Assembly (NCBI GenBank): GCA_964594865.1
Contig: CAZQMZ010000006.1
Coordinates: forward strand, 1-46,704
Direction of reading: 5' to 3'
Origin: Caccovivens sp964594865
Lineage (GTDB): Bacteria > Bacillota > Clostridia > Christensenellales > UBA1242
DNA: 46,704 nt
Position numbers and translations under genes: made by a program
Shown here: piece by piece, positions 5,378 through 13,408 of the stretch
Layout of the letters: every line of letters starts with the position of its first letter
Position numbering within the stretch: the stretch's first letter is position 1
Notes under the pieces: generated by a model
Database searches by the model: none
Seen by the model: only the letters and a program-made list of their open reading frames with translations
What the model was told of the DNA's origin: nothing

Positions 5378-5683
5378 GCTGTATTCACTTGACACATTTG
5401 TTGTGAAAGTGAAAACTTATGTGAATATTTCACAAAGTGTTTATCAGGGACGAAGCGCAAGGTTACTGAAACTTTCAAGCAGTTGTCAGAAAATTTGCGT
5501 GGACCAAGTCTTGTCCAAAGAGACGGGGCGCCCAAGATGACATTTTTTTAAGTCAAACAGCATGACACACGCGGGGTAGTGTTCGACGAAAAGAGATTGT
5601 ATGTGGGAACAATTTTTATTAGCAGAACACACCGCTGAAAAAATGCAACATTTTGGGAAAGCAAATACAGGAGGTTATAAAAA
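5378..5683 (+). promoter_or_regulatory. Long untranslated leader of the S10 operon
   Basis: About 306 bases separate the predicted transcription start from the rpsJ ATG, without a convincing reading frame. Small hairpins are visible (GTGAA-TAT-TTCAC near 5421; GGAC-N8-GTCC near 5510), followed by GGGGCGCCC and a T-run (5525-5551). Ribosomal protein feedback on S10 leaders is known in bacteria (L4 in E. coli), so an autoregulatory or attenuator role is plausible. I cannot match it to a named leader class. The rpsJ ribosome binding site aggaggt ends it. Confidence 0.6.
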
Positions 5684-5992
5684 ATGGCAACACAAAAAAT
5701 GAGAATCAAACTTAAAGCCTATGAACATTCACTCATTGACGAAGCATGCAAAAGAATTATTGACACTGCAACAAGAAATGGAGCAAAGATTTCTGGGCCA
5801 ATTCCACTTCCAACTGACAGAGAAGTTGTGACAGTGATCCGTTCTCCACACAAATACAAAGATTCGAGAGAACAATTTGAAAGCAAAACCCACAAAAGAC
5901 TTATTGATATCTATAATCCAAGCACCAAGGCTGTTGACGCATTGATGAAACTTGAATTGCCTGCCGGTGTTGAGATTAACATCAAGCTGTAA
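5684..5992 (+). CDS. rpsJ: 30S ribosomal protein S10
   Basis: 102 aa, the usual bacterial length. The protein binds 16S rRNA in the 30S head and, as NusE, pairs with NusB in transcription antitermination. Recognised from RIKLKAYEHSLIDEACKRI at the N-terminus, GPIPLPTDREVVTVIRSPHK in the middle and the loop SREQFESKTHKRLIDI. First gene of the superoperon after the long leader, with ribosome binding site aggaggt 7 bases from ATG. Confidence 0.98.
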   Translation: MATQKMRIKLKAYEHSLIDEACKRIIDTATRNGAKISGPIPLPTDREVVTVIRSPHKYKDSREQFESKTHKRLIDIYNPSTKAVDALMKLELPAGVEINIKL

Positions 5993-6003
5993 GGAGGTTT
6001 GAA

Positions 6004-6624
6004 GTGAAAGCAATATTAGGTAAAAAACTTGGTATGACACAAGTCTTCACCGAAGACGGCTTGGTTATTCCGGTGACTGTCGTTGAGGCTGGTCCTATGA
6101 CAGTTGTTCAAAAGAAAACAAAAGAAGTTGATGGCTATGACACATATGTTTGCGCCTTCGACAAAAAGACAAAAAATGTTACAAAACCACAAAAGGGTGT
6201 TTTTGATAAGGCAAAAGTTGAGCCTTGCAAAGTTCTTCGAGAACTTGCCCTTGATGGCGACCTTGAAGTTGGTGCGGTTGTCAAAGCAGATGTCTTTGCT
6301 GGTGGCGACAAAGTGGATGTCATTGGCATAACAAAAGGACATGGCTTTTCGGGCGTTATCAAAAGATGGAATCAACATCGTCTCAAAATGACTCACGGCA
6401 CAGGACCTGTTCACAGAGAAGTTGGTTCAATGGGTGCAAACTCTTCACCATCGCGTGTGTTCAAGAATAAGCATATGCCTGGACAATACGGCAATGAAAG
6501 AGTGACCATTCAAAATTTGGAAATTGTTAAAGTCGATGCAGACAGAAACTTACTTTTGATTAAAGGTAATGTTCCTGGTGCAAAAGGGGCGGTTCTGACA
6601 ATCAGACAGTCTGTTAAGGCATAA
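6004..6624 (+). CDS. rplC: 50S ribosomal protein L3
   Basis: 206 aa. An early 23S rRNA assembly protein whose long loop reaches toward the peptidyl transferase centre. Typical start KAILGKKLGMTQVFTEDG and the conserved GSMG and RVFKNKHMPGQYG stretch near residues 140-165. The loop before GSMG (WNQHRLKMTHGTGPVHREV) is of the variant type rather than the Bacillus-like RHGQSRGP type. It starts with GTG at 6004, 6 bases after AAGGAGG; no ATG fits better. Confidence 0.97.
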   Translation: MKAILGKKLGMTQVFTEDGLVIPVTVVEAGPMTVVQKKTKEVDGYDTYVCAFDKKTKNVTKPQKGVFDKAKVEPCKVLRELALDGDLEVGAVVKADVFAGGDKVDVIGITKGHGFSGVIKRWNQHRLKMTHGTGPVHREVGSMGANSSPSRVFKNKHMPGQYGNERVTIQNLEIVKVDADRNLLLIKGNVPGAKGAVLTIRQSVKA

Positions 6625-6638
6625 TAAGGAGAAAAATC

Positions 6639-7262
6639 ATGGCAAAGGTTAAAGTTTATAACATGAAAGCCGAAGAAGTTGGAACGCTCTCGCTTAAAAA
6701 CGACATCTTCGGTGTGGAATATAACGAACCTCTCATTCATCAAGTGATTGTTGCATATAACGCAAATCAAAGACAAGGCAACAAAAGTTCACTCACAAGA
6801 AGCGAAGTGAGAGGTCACGCTGCCAAGCCTCACAGACAAAAAGGAACGGGCATGGCAAGACAAGGGTCCACAAAAGGACCACATTTCACAGGCGGTGGAG
6901 TTGCTTTCGCTCCAAAGCCAAGGGACTTTTCAAAGAAAGTCAACAAGGTTGCAAAAAGAACGGCGCTTTTGAGTGCTCTCAGCAAAAAACTTGCAGACAA
7001 AGAAATCACAGTGCTTGATAATTTTGAAATCGCTTCTGCAAAAACCAAAGATGCAAAGAAATTCTTAAATTCTTTCAAATTTAACGGAAGTGTGCTTGTT
7101 GTTGGAACAAACAACGGTGACAATGAAGTTAAAGCAGTCAGAAACATTCCAAGTCTTGACATATCTTCGGTTGAACTTTTGAACACCTACGATGTTGCCA
7201 GCCACAAAAATGTCGTTTTGACAAAGGAAGCAATTAAATTCTTAGAGGAGGCGGCAGAATAA
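6639..7262 (+). CDS. rplD: 50S ribosomal protein L4
   Basis: 207 aa. L4 lines the exit tunnel with L22 and in enterobacteria represses its own operon, making it the first candidate for a feedback regulator of the leader at 5378. Conserved block NQRQGNKSSLTRSEVRGHAA and KPHRQKGTGMARQGSTKGPH near residues 48-88 (the tunnel loop), then GGGVAFAPKPRDFSKKVN. The stop codon overlaps the next start by one base (TAATG), implying translational coupling to rplW. Confidence 0.97.
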   Translation: MAKVKVYNMKAEEVGTLSLKNDIFGVEYNEPLIHQVIVAYNANQRQGNKSSLTRSEVRGHAAKPHRQKGTGMARQGSTKGPHFTGGGVAFAPKPRDFSKKVNKVAKRTALLSALSKKLADKEITVLDNFEIASAKTKDAKKFLNSFKFNGSVLVVGTNNGDNEVKAVRNIPSLDISSVELLNTYDVASHKNVVLTKEAIKFLEEAAE

Positions 7263-7564
7263 TGGAAGCAAATGAAATCATTGTAAAACCACTTCTTACC
7301 GAAAAAAGTTACAGCGGAATTGCAGACAAGGTATACAGTTTCGTTGTGAACAAAAAGGCTAACAAAGTGCAAATTGCACAAGCAGTGGAAAAGATGTTTA
7401 ATGTCGAAGTGGAAAAAGTCAACACTATAATTGTCAAAGGACACAAAAAATCTCAAAATACGAAACAAGGAAGAACAGTTGGCAGAACAAGTGACTGGAA
7501 AAAAGCCATCGTCACTCTGACAGAAAAATCAAAGCCAATCGCATTCTTTGAAAGTTTGTCATAA
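7262..7564 (+). CDS. rplW: 50S ribosomal protein L23
   Basis: 100 aa. L23 sits at the tunnel exit and is the docking site for trigger factor and the signal recognition particle. Recognised by IIVKPLLTEKSYSGIADKVY and FVVNKKANKVQIAQAVEKMF, with the basic loop GHKKSQNTKQGRTVGRTSDW near residues 60-80. Its ATG overlaps the rplD stop by one base and lies 6 bases after an internal ggaggcgg site in the end of rplD. Confidence 0.97.
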   Translation: MEANEIIVKPLLTEKSYSGIADKVYSFVVNKKANKVQIAQAVEKMFNVEVEKVNTIIVKGHKKSQNTKQGRTVGRTSDWKKAIVTLTEKSKPIAFFESLS

Positions 7565-7575
7565 AGGAGTAAGTT

Positions 7576-8403
7576 ATGGCTATTAAGAAAAGTAAACCAG
7601 TGACACCGGGAAGAAGAGCATATTCAAATGTTTCAAGCGAAGAGTTGACCAAAAAAGAACCTGAAAAATCTCTTCTTGCCGTAAAGAAAAAGCACTCTGG
7701 AAGAAACAATCAAGGCAAAGTCACAGTTCGTCATCAAGGTGGCGGAAATCGAAGAAAATATCGTATCATCGATTTTAAACGCAACAAAGATGGCGTTCCA
7801 GCAAAGGTTGTTGCCATTGAATATGACCCAAACAGAACGGCATATATCGCACTTCTTTCATATAGAGATGGAGAAAAAAGATATATCATCGCACCTGTGG
7901 GACTTAAAGTTGGCGACATTCTTATGAGCGGAAGTGACGCTGAAATCAGAGTTGGAAACAATCTTCCACTTGAAAACATTCCTGTTGGTTCGCTTGTTCA
8001 CAATGTGGAACTTGAACCAAAGAAAGGTGGACAACTTGGACGCGCAGCGGGCGCAGAAATCCAATTTGCCGCAAAAGAAGGAAAATATGCAACACTTAAA
8101 ATGCCTTCTGGGGAAATGAGAAAAGTTTTGCTTTCATGTCGAGCAACAATCGGCACTGTTGGCAACCTTGACCACGAACTTGTTTCTCTTGGAAAAGCAG
8201 GAAGAAAAAGACATATGGGCGTTCGTCCAACTGTCCGCGGTGTTGTTATGAACCCAAATGACCACCCACACGGCGGTGGTGAAGGTAAGAGTCCTGTCGG
8301 AATGGCATCTCCACAAACACCATGGGGCAAGCCAGCGCTTGGACTTAAAACAAGAAAACGCAAGAACAAATCTAACCGCTTGATGGTTAAGAGAGTGAAT
8401 TAG
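7576..8403 (+). CDS. rplB: 50S ribosomal protein L2
   Basis: 275 aa, standard length. L2 bridges the subunits and supports the peptidyl transferase centre. Conserved features: KPVTPGRRAYSNVS start, GRNNQGKVTVRHQGGGNRRK (residues 41-60), and the catalytic-region block NPNDHPHGGGEGKSPVG near residues 226-242 with the invariant His after GG-spaced residues. Basic C-terminal tail TRKRKNKSNRLMVKRVN. Ribosome binding site aaggag. Confidence 0.98.
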   Translation: MAIKKSKPVTPGRRAYSNVSSEELTKKEPEKSLLAVKKKHSGRNNQGKVTVRHQGGGNRRKYRIIDFKRNKDGVPAKVVAIEYDPNRTAYIALLSYRDGEKRYIIAPVGLKVGDILMSGSDAEIRVGNNLPLENIPVGSLVHNVELEPKKGGQLGRAAGAEIQFAAKEGKYATLKMPSGEMRKVLLSCRATIGTVGNLDHELVSLGKAGRKRHMGVRPTVRGVVMNPNDHPHGGGEGKSPVGMASPQTPWGKPALGLKTRKRKNKSNRLMVKRVN

Positions 8404-8412
8404 GAGGCCTAG

Positions 8413-8691
8413 ATGAGTAAAGAAAGAAAAAAGCCTTATGTCAGCCCAAAACTTATGAAAAAAGTTGAACAAATGGCTGAAAGTGGAGTTAAAAAACCTA
8501 TCAAAACTTGGTCAAGAAGGTCAACAATATATCCAGAATTTGTTGGGTTCACATTCGCAGTGCATAACGGCAAAAAACATATTCCTGTCTATGTCACAGC
8601 AGATATGGTTGGACATAAACTTGGCGAATTCTCAATGACAAGAACATTTAAAGGCCACGCGGGGCAAAAGCAAGCCGCAAAAAGGAAATGA
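8413..8691 (+). CDS. rpsS: 30S ribosomal protein S19
   Basis: 92 aa. S19 forms a heterodimer with S13 at the top of the 30S head. Recognised by PIKTWSRRSTIYPEFVGFTF and the signature HNGKKHIPVYVTADMVGHKL GEFSMTRTF (split here only for length). Ends in a basic GHAGQKQAAKRK tail. It follows rplB by 9 bases, with gaggcc as its ribosome binding site. Confidence 0.97.
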   Translation: MSKERKKPYVSPKLMKKVEQMAESGVKKPIKTWSRRSTIYPEFVGFTFAVHNGKKHIPVYVTADMVGHKLGEFSMTRTFKGHAGQKQAAKRK

Positions 8692-8699
8692 GGTGAAGT

Positions 8700-9098
8700 A
8701 TGGCTACAAGAATAAGACAAAAAGCGGAAAAACGCGCTGAAAATAAAGACAAGCGTCCATTTGCAGTTGCCAAAGGTGTGCGCATGAGTTCTTCAAAAGT
8801 GAGAATTGTGCTTGACAACATCAGAGGTAAGAGAGCAAATGACGCTGTGGCTATCCTTTCTTATATGCCACAAGCGGGTGCGGCAGAAAGTTTGAAAGTT
8901 CTCAAAAGTGCCATTGCAAACGCAGAAAACAACAAAGGACTTTCATCTGACAATCTCTATGTTGCAGAATGTTATTCCACTCCTGGCTCAATGATGCGCA
9001 GAGTGAAATTCCGCGGTCGTGGAAGAGTGGACAACAGAGTGTTGAAAAGAACTTGTCATATCACAATAATCCTTGACGAGTTGAAGGAGGCAAAATAA
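8700..9098 (+). CDS. rplV: 50S ribosomal protein L22
   Basis: 132 aa, somewhat longer than the usual 110-115 because of a charged N-terminal extension (MATRIRQKAEKRAENKDKRP). The core begins at FAVAKGVRMSSSKVRIVLD and contains the tunnel beta-hairpin near SMMRRVKFRGRGRVDNRVLK (residues 98-117), the region where macrolide-resistance changes are known in other bacteria. The last codon overlaps the rpsC start by one base. Confidence 0.97.
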   Translation: MATRIRQKAEKRAENKDKRPFAVAKGVRMSSSKVRIVLDNIRGKRANDAVAILSYMPQAGAAESLKVLKSAIANAENNKGLSSDNLYVAECYSTPGSMMRRVKFRGRGRVDNRVLKRTCHITIILDELKEAK

Positions 9099-9775
9099 TG
9101 GGGCAAAAAGTTAATCCATACGGACTTAGATTGGGCGTAAACAAAGACTGGCAATCCACTTGGTATGCCAAGAAAGGTGATTTTGCTGCCAATCTTAAAG
9201 AGGATTATGAAATAAGACAATATTTCAACAAAAAGCATGCAAATGCAGGGGTTTCAAGAATTGAAATCAAAAGAACAGAAAACAAACTTGAAATCGACAT
9301 CTTCACAGGGAAACCTGGAATGATTATTGGACAAAAGGGAACAGGAATTGAAGTAATCAAAAAAGATTTGAACAAAATCGTTCGTCCTGTCAAGACCCTT
9401 ATCTTGAATGTTAAGGAAATCAAAAAGCCAGATTTGGATGCTAGACTTGTTGCTGATTCAATCGCTCAACAACTTGAAAAGCGTATCGCTTGGCGTAGAG
9501 CATTGAAGCAAGCGCTTCAAAGAGTTATGAAAGCGGGTGCAAAAGGTTGCAAAGTTCAAGTTAGCGGAGTTATCGATGGTGCAAACACCATTGGAAGAAC
9601 GGAGAAATATATGGAAGGTTCACTTCCACTCCACACACTTCGTGCAGACATTGACTATGCGGAAACGGCTGCATACACAAATTATGGCAAACTTGGCATC
9701 AAGTGCTGGATATACAAAGGTGAAATTTTGTCCAAAAACTCTATAAAGGAGGACAAAAACAATGTTAATGCCTAA
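9098..9775 (+). CDS. rpsC: 30S ribosomal protein S3
   Basis: 225 aa. S3 is at the mRNA entry channel and contributes to mRNA helicase activity. N-terminal MGQKVNPYGLRLGVNKDWQS; KH domain with GKPGMIIGQKGTGIEVIKK (GxxG = GQKG) near residues 71-90; C-terminal domain with KGCKVQVSGVIDGANTIGR. The stop lies 14 bases inside the rplP reading frame, an overlap set by the L16 ribosome binding site. Confidence 0.97.
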   Translation: MGQKVNPYGLRLGVNKDWQSTWYAKKGDFAANLKEDYEIRQYFNKKHANAGVSRIEIKRTENKLEIDIFTGKPGMIIGQKGTGIEVIKKDLNKIVRPVKTLILNVKEIKKPDLDARLVADSIAQQLEKRIAWRRALKQALQRVMKAGAKGCKVQVSGVIDGANTIGRTEKYMEGSLPLHTLRADIDYAETAAYTNYGKLGIKCWIYKGEILSKNSIKEDKNNVNA

Positions 9776-10196
9776 AAGAGTTAAAAGAAGAAAGGTTATG
9801 CGCGGAAGAATGACCGGCAAGGCAACCAGAGGCAACACGCTTGCTTACGGAAGTTTCGGGATTGTTGCAACTGAGCCTTGTTGGATTAAATCGAACCAAA
9901 TTGAAGCCGCTCGTATTGCGCTTACGCGATATATCAAAAGAGCAGGTAAGGTTTGGATTAAGATTTTCCCAGATAAACCTGTCACAAAGAAACCTGCCGA
10001 AACTCGTATGGGTTCGGGAAAGGGTAACCCAGAGTTTTGGGTGGCAGTTGTGAAACCGGGCAGAATTCTTTTCGAAATTGAAGGGGTGTCCGAAGAAACA
10101 GCAAGAGAAGCACTCAGACTTGCAGGACATAAACTTCCTTGCAAAACCAAGTTTATAAAGAAGGAAGAAAAGACGGAAGGTGGTGAAGCGAAATGA
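9762..10196 (+). CDS. rplP: 50S ribosomal protein L16
   Basis: 144 aa. L16 organises the tRNA-binding sites of the 50S subunit. Recognised by MLMPKRVKRRKVMRGRMTGK, the Arg-rich start and RMGSGKGNPEFWVAVVKPGR near residues 82-101. The first ATG (9762) lies 9 bases after aaaggagg, and a second in-frame ATG is at 9768; the first matches the family's MLMPKR start. It overlaps the end of rpsC by 14 bases. Confidence 0.97.
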   Translation: MLMPKRVKRRKVMRGRMTGKATRGNTLAYGSFGIVATEPCWIKSNQIEAARIALTRYIKRAGKVWIKIFPDKPVTKKPAETRMGSGKGNPEFWVAVVKPGRILFEIEGVSEETAREALRLAGHKLPCKTKFIKKEEKTEGGEAK

Positions 10197-10405
10197 AAAA
10201 TGAAGAAATCAAAACTTTAAGTTTGCCTCAACTTGAAACAAAACTTAAAGAACTTAAAAATGAACTTTTCAATCTCCGTTTTTCACATGCAACAAGAAAC
10301 CTTTCAAATCCTCTTGCAATAAGAAATGTGAGAAAGGAAATTGCCAGAGTTCAAACTGCTATAAGAGAAAAACAAATTGGAGGAAACAACGATGGAAAGA
10401 AATAA
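10193..10405 (+). CDS. rpmC: 50S ribosomal protein L29
   Basis: 70 aa two-helix protein near the tunnel exit beside L23. Signature KELKNELFNLRFSHATRNLS followed by NPLAIRNVRKEIARVQTAIR. The start overlaps the rplP stop (ATGA). Its own tail runs 14 bases past the rpsQ start, so translation of the two is probably coupled. Confidence 0.96.
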   Translation: MKNEEIKTLSLPQLETKLKELKNELFNLRFSHATRNLSNPLAIRNVRKEIARVQTAIREKQIGGNNDGKK

Positions 10406-10649
10406 TCGAAACACAAGAACTGGTGTTGTTGTGAGTGCCGGCAATATGGACAAAACTGTCGTTGTTGAAGTCACTTACAGAGTTAAAGCAAAGAAAATTG
10501 GAAAAGTCGTAAATAAAAGAAAGAGATATAAAGCACACGATGAAAACAATGAGTGTGGAGTTGGCGATACTGTTCTTATCATGGAAACTCGTCCACTTTC
10601 AAAAGAAAAATATCACAGAGTTGTTAAAATCGTCGAAAAGGCTAAATAA
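10392..10649 (+). CDS. rpsQ: 30S ribosomal protein S17
   Basis: 85 aa OB-fold protein that binds the 5' domain of 16S rRNA early in assembly. Recognised by TRTGVVVSAGNMDKTVVVEV and KRYKAHDENNECGVGDTVLI followed by METRPLSKEKYHRVVKIVEK. The ATG at 10392 lies 8 bases after ggagg; an in-frame TTG at 10377 would start inside that ribosome binding site and is rejected. Confidence 0.96.
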   Translation: MERNNRNTRTGVVVSAGNMDKTVVVEVTYRVKAKKIGKVVNKRKRYKAHDENNECGVGDTVLIMETRPLSKEKYHRVVKIVEKAK

Positions 10650-10663
10650 GGAAGGTGTGAATT

Positions 10664-11032
10664 ATGGTACAACCTCAAACAAGACTTAAAGTTGCCGATA
10701 ACACAGGCGCAAAAGAAATTATGTGCATCAGAGTGTTGGGTGGCTCTTTCAGAAGAAGTGGCAACATTGGTGACATCATTGTCGCTTCTGTCAAAAAGGC
10801 TATCCCAGGAGGCAGTGTGAAAAAGGGTGATGTTGTCAAAGCGGTTATTGTGCGCACAACAAAAGGTTTGAACAGACCAGATGGCTCTCATATTCGTTTT
10901 GACGATAATGCCGCAGTCATAATCGACAATCAAAAACAACCAAAAGGCACTCGTGTGTTTGGACCGGTTGCAAGAGAACTTCGTGATAAGAATTTCATGA
11001 AAATCATTTCTCTTGCATCTGAAGTTGTTTAA
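10664..11032 (+). CDS. rplN: 50S ribosomal protein L14
   Basis: 122 aa, the family's standard length. L14 sits on the 30S-facing side of the 50S subunit and is the docking site of the silencing factor RsfS. MVQPQTRLKVADNTGAKEIM at the start, GGSVKKGDVVKAVIVRTTKG in the middle and GTRVFGPVARELRDKNFMKI at the end are all diagnostic. Confidence 0.98.
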   Translation: MVQPQTRLKVADNTGAKEIMCIRVLGGSFRRSGNIGDIIVASVKKAIPGGSVKKGDVVKAVIVRTTKGLNRPDGSHIRFDDNAAVIIDNQKQPKGTRVFGPVARELRDKNFMKIISLASEVV

Positions 11033-11047
11033 AAGGAGAACTGAGAG

Positions 11048-11686
11048 ATGAGTATGTCAATCAAAAAGGGCGACAACGTTTTGGTTATCGCTGGAAAAGA
11101 TAAGGGAAAAACAGGCAAGGTTCTCGAAGTTTATCCAAAAGAGAACAGAGTGCTCGTGGATGGTGTGAACATTGTGACCAAACACAAAAAAGCAAGAAAT
11201 CAACAAGAAAAGAGCGGAATAATCAAGAAAACTGCTCCAATCGATGCCTCAAATGTTATGGTTGTTTGTCCATCTTGTGGCAAGGCGACAAGGGTTCATC
11301 ACAAAGAAATCAACGGAAAGAAAGTTCGTGTTTGCAAATGTGGTGTAAGTTTGGACAAAGATTTTGTCAAGACAACAAAGAAAGACGTGAAAAAGGCGAA
11401 AGCTGATGGCGTTGGAAAGCAAGAAAAAACAACAAAAACAACCACAAAACCTGCAACAAAAACACAAAAGAGTGCAGAAACATCAAATCAAACAAAAAAG
11501 GTTGAAGAAACCGCAAAAAAATCAACAAGCACTGCAAAAACAGTGAAAACAACAGAAAAAGTTGCTGAAAAACCTGTTGAAAAGAAGACAACTTCAAGCA
11601 AAACTGCAACAAGCAAGTCATCTTCAACAAAATCAACAACTTCAACTCAAACACAAAAGTCGAAAACTGCAAAGAAAGATGCATAA
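11048..11686 (+). CDS. rplX: 50S ribosomal protein L24 with long Lys/Thr/Ser tail
   Basis: L24 starts 50S assembly at the 5' end of 23S rRNA. Residues 1-108 are an ordinary L24: KOW segment KGDNVLVIAGKDKGKTGKVL, VDGVNIVTKHKKARNQQEKS and a Cys pair region CPSCGKATRVHHKEINGKKV RVCKCG that could bind zinc. Residues 109-212 are an extra low-complexity tail of Lys, Thr, Ser and Ala, without hydrophobic residues, and surely disordered. The usual family length is about 103, so the protein is doubled. No frameshift is seen, and the tail is in frame up to the stop 11 bases before rplE. Confidence 0.95.
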   Translation: MSMSIKKGDNVLVIAGKDKGKTGKVLEVYPKENRVLVDGVNIVTKHKKARNQQEKSGIIKKTAPIDASNVMVVCPSCGKATRVHHKEINGKKVRVCKCGVSLDKDFVKTTKKDVKKAKADGVGKQEKTTKTTTKPATKTQKSAETSNQTKKVEETAKKSTSTAKTVKTTEKVAEKPVEKKTTSSKTATSKSSSTKSTTSTQTQKSKTAKKDA

Positions 11687-11697
11687 GGTGGTGACAA

Positions 11698-12246
11698 ATG
11701 AAAGAACAAAATCAAACTGCAAAGCGTTTTAAAAAAGAAATTGTTCCAGCACTCATCAAAGAATTTGGTTACAAAAATGTCAATGAAGTGCCAAAGCTCG
11801 TCAAAATTGTGCTTAACATGGGACTTGGAGATGTCAAAGATAACTCCAAATCGTTCAACACTGCTGTTGAAGAGCTTGCCTTGATTTCTGGACAAAAGCC
11901 TGTTGCAACAAGAGCAAAGAAATCAATCTCCAACTTCAAAGTGAGAGCTGGTATGAAAATCGGCGCAAAGGTGACACTTCGAGGAAAAAGAATGTATGAA
12001 TTTTTTGACAGACTTGTTGGCATTGCACTTCCAAGAGTGAGAGATTTTCGTGGAATTTCTGACAAATCTTTCGATGGTCGTGGAAACTATTCCATGGGCG
12101 TGAAAGAGCAATTGATTTTCCCAGAAATTTCTTATGACAAAGTCGAAAAAATTAGAGGTCTTGATATATCTTTCATCACCACTGCAAAAACTGATGCAGA
12201 GGCGAAGGCTCTTTTGAAGGCACTTGGACTGCCTTTTGCAAAGTAG
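11698..12246 (+). CDS. rplE: 50S ribosomal protein L5
   Basis: 182 aa. L5 binds 5S rRNA with L18 and touches the P-site tRNA elbow. Signatures VPKLVKIVLNMGLGDVKDNS, GQKPVATRAKKSISNFKVRA and the block LPRVRDFRGISDKSFDGRGN near residues 112-131, then KVEKIRGLDISFITTAKTDA. The ribosome binding site is aaggtgg, a mild variant. Confidence 0.98.
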   Translation: MKEQNQTAKRFKKEIVPALIKEFGYKNVNEVPKLVKIVLNMGLGDVKDNSKSFNTAVEELALISGQKPVATRAKKSISNFKVRAGMKIGAKVTLRGKRMYEFFDRLVGIALPRVRDFRGISDKSFDGRGNYSMGVKEQLIFPEISYDKVEKIRGLDISFITTAKTDAEAKALLKALGLPFAK

Positions 12247-12255
12247 GAGGAAAGT

Positions 12256-12441
12256 ATGGCAAAGAAATCATTGATTGCAAAACAAAAAAGAACACCAAAA
12301 TATAAATCCAGAGCATACACCCGTTGTTCCATTTGTGGAAGACCACATGCCGTGCTTAGAAAATATGGCATCTGCAGAATATGTTTCAGAGAAATGGCAA
12401 ATCGCGGGGAAATCCCTGGCGTGAAGAAGTCAAGCTGGTAA
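12256..12441 (+). CDS. rpsZ: 30S ribosomal protein S14, zinc-binding type Z
   Basis: 61 aa, the short zinc-ribbon form rather than the about 89-aa zinc-free form. Four Cys ligands in two pairs are visible: CSIC near residue 23 and CRIC near residue 39, within RCSICGRPHAVLRKYGICRI. It works in 30S head assembly. Position between rplE and rpsH is the standard spc order. Confidence 0.97.
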   Translation: MAKKSLIAKQKRTPKYKSRAYTRCSICGRPHAVLRKYGICRICFREMANRGEIPGVKKSSW

Positions 12442-12451
12442 GGAGGAAAAT

Positions 12452-12850
12452 ATGTTTGTTACTGATCCAATTGCAGATATGTTGACTCGTCTTAGAAATG
12501 CCATTTCGGCAAAGCATAAGACAGTTGAAGTTCCTGCATCAAAAGAAAAATTAGAAATCGCAAAAATACTTTTGGAAGAAGGCTATATTGAGGCGTTTGA
12601 ACTCGTTGACGCTGGAAAATTTAAGAACATCAAAATCACAATCAAATATGATGCTGATGGTCAAAGTGTCATTCAAGGGTTGAAAAGAATTTCAAAACCT
12701 GGACTTCGAATTTATTCCGAAAAGGACAAACTTCCAAAAGTTATAAGCGGGCTGGGAATTGCCATCATCTCAACAAACAAGGGTATTGTGACTGACAAAG
12801 TTGCAAGAAGCTTGAATGTTGGCGGTGAAGTGCTCGCTTATGTGTGGTAA
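12452..12850 (+). CDS. rpsH: 30S ribosomal protein S8
   Basis: 132 aa. S8 organises the central domain of 16S rRNA and in E. coli represses the spc operon by binding its mRNA. MFVTDPIADMLTRLRNAISA at the start and GLRIYSEKDKLPKVISGLGI AIISTNKGIVTDKVAR toward the end identify it. Ribosome binding site aaggagg at the stop of rpsZ. Confidence 0.98.
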   Translation: MFVTDPIADMLTRLRNAISAKHKTVEVPASKEKLEIAKILLEEGYIEAFELVDAGKFKNIKITIKYDADGQSVIQGLKRISKPGLRIYSEKDKLPKVISGLGIAIISTNKGIVTDKVARSLNVGGEVLAYVW

Positions 12851-12860
12851 GGAGGTCGAT

Positions 12861-13397
12861 ATGTCAAGAATAGGAAATAAACCAATCAAACTTGACGGTG
12901 TGACATTTGAGCGCAACGGAGATATAGTCACAATCACTGGCGCAAAAGGCACACTGAAACAAGAAATTGACAAAAACATCAAGACCGAAGTTAAAGATGG
13001 AGAATTGCATTTTCTTTATGAAAAAGAAGAATACAATGCAAAACAAGGACTTGCAAGAGCACTTGTTAACAACATGATAATTGGCGTGACAAAAGGTTGG
13101 GAAAAGAAACTTGTCATCGCAGGTGTTGGTTACAAGGCGCAAGTTAATGGCAACAAACTTGTCATGAACCTTGGATATTCACATCCAATCGAAATGGAAA
13201 TTCCTGCTGACATCAAAGTTGCCTGCACAAGCGCAACTGAAGTTGTTGTTTCTGGAATTGATAAACAAAAAGTCGGACAGTTTTGCGCAAATGTAAGGAC
13301 AAAAAGACCTTATGAGCCATATCATGGCTATGGCATTCATGTTGATGGTGAGCGTTTGGTTAGAAAAGCCGGCAAGACTGCTAAGGGCAAGAAGTAG
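12861..13397 (+). CDS. rplF: 50S ribosomal protein L6
   Basis: 178 aa. L6 lies near the sarcin-ricin loop and the factor-binding site. Start MSRIGNKPIKLDGVTFERNG, middle GWEKKLVIAGVGYKAQVNGN, and the signature GQFCANVRTKRPYEPYHGYG (normally PEPYKGKGI) near residues 146-165. The ATG at 12861 follows aaggaggtcgat; an in-frame upstream start inside rpsH has no ribosome binding site. Confidence 0.97.
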   Translation: MSRIGNKPIKLDGVTFERNGDIVTITGAKGTLKQEIDKNIKTEVKDGELHFLYEKEEYNAKQGLARALVNNMIIGVTKGWEKKLVIAGVGYKAQVNGNKLVMNLGYSHPIEMEIPADIKVACTSATEVVVSGIDKQKVGQFCANVRTKRPYEPYHGYGIHVDGERLVRKAGKTAKGKK

Positions 13398-13408
13398 GAG
13401 GAAAGGAA

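Noticed and set aside
11367..11684. Minus-strand hydrophobic frame opposite the L24 tail
   Set aside because: Leu/Phe-rich translation is the antisense of Lys/Thr/Ser repeats; the plus-strand frame is in operon context.
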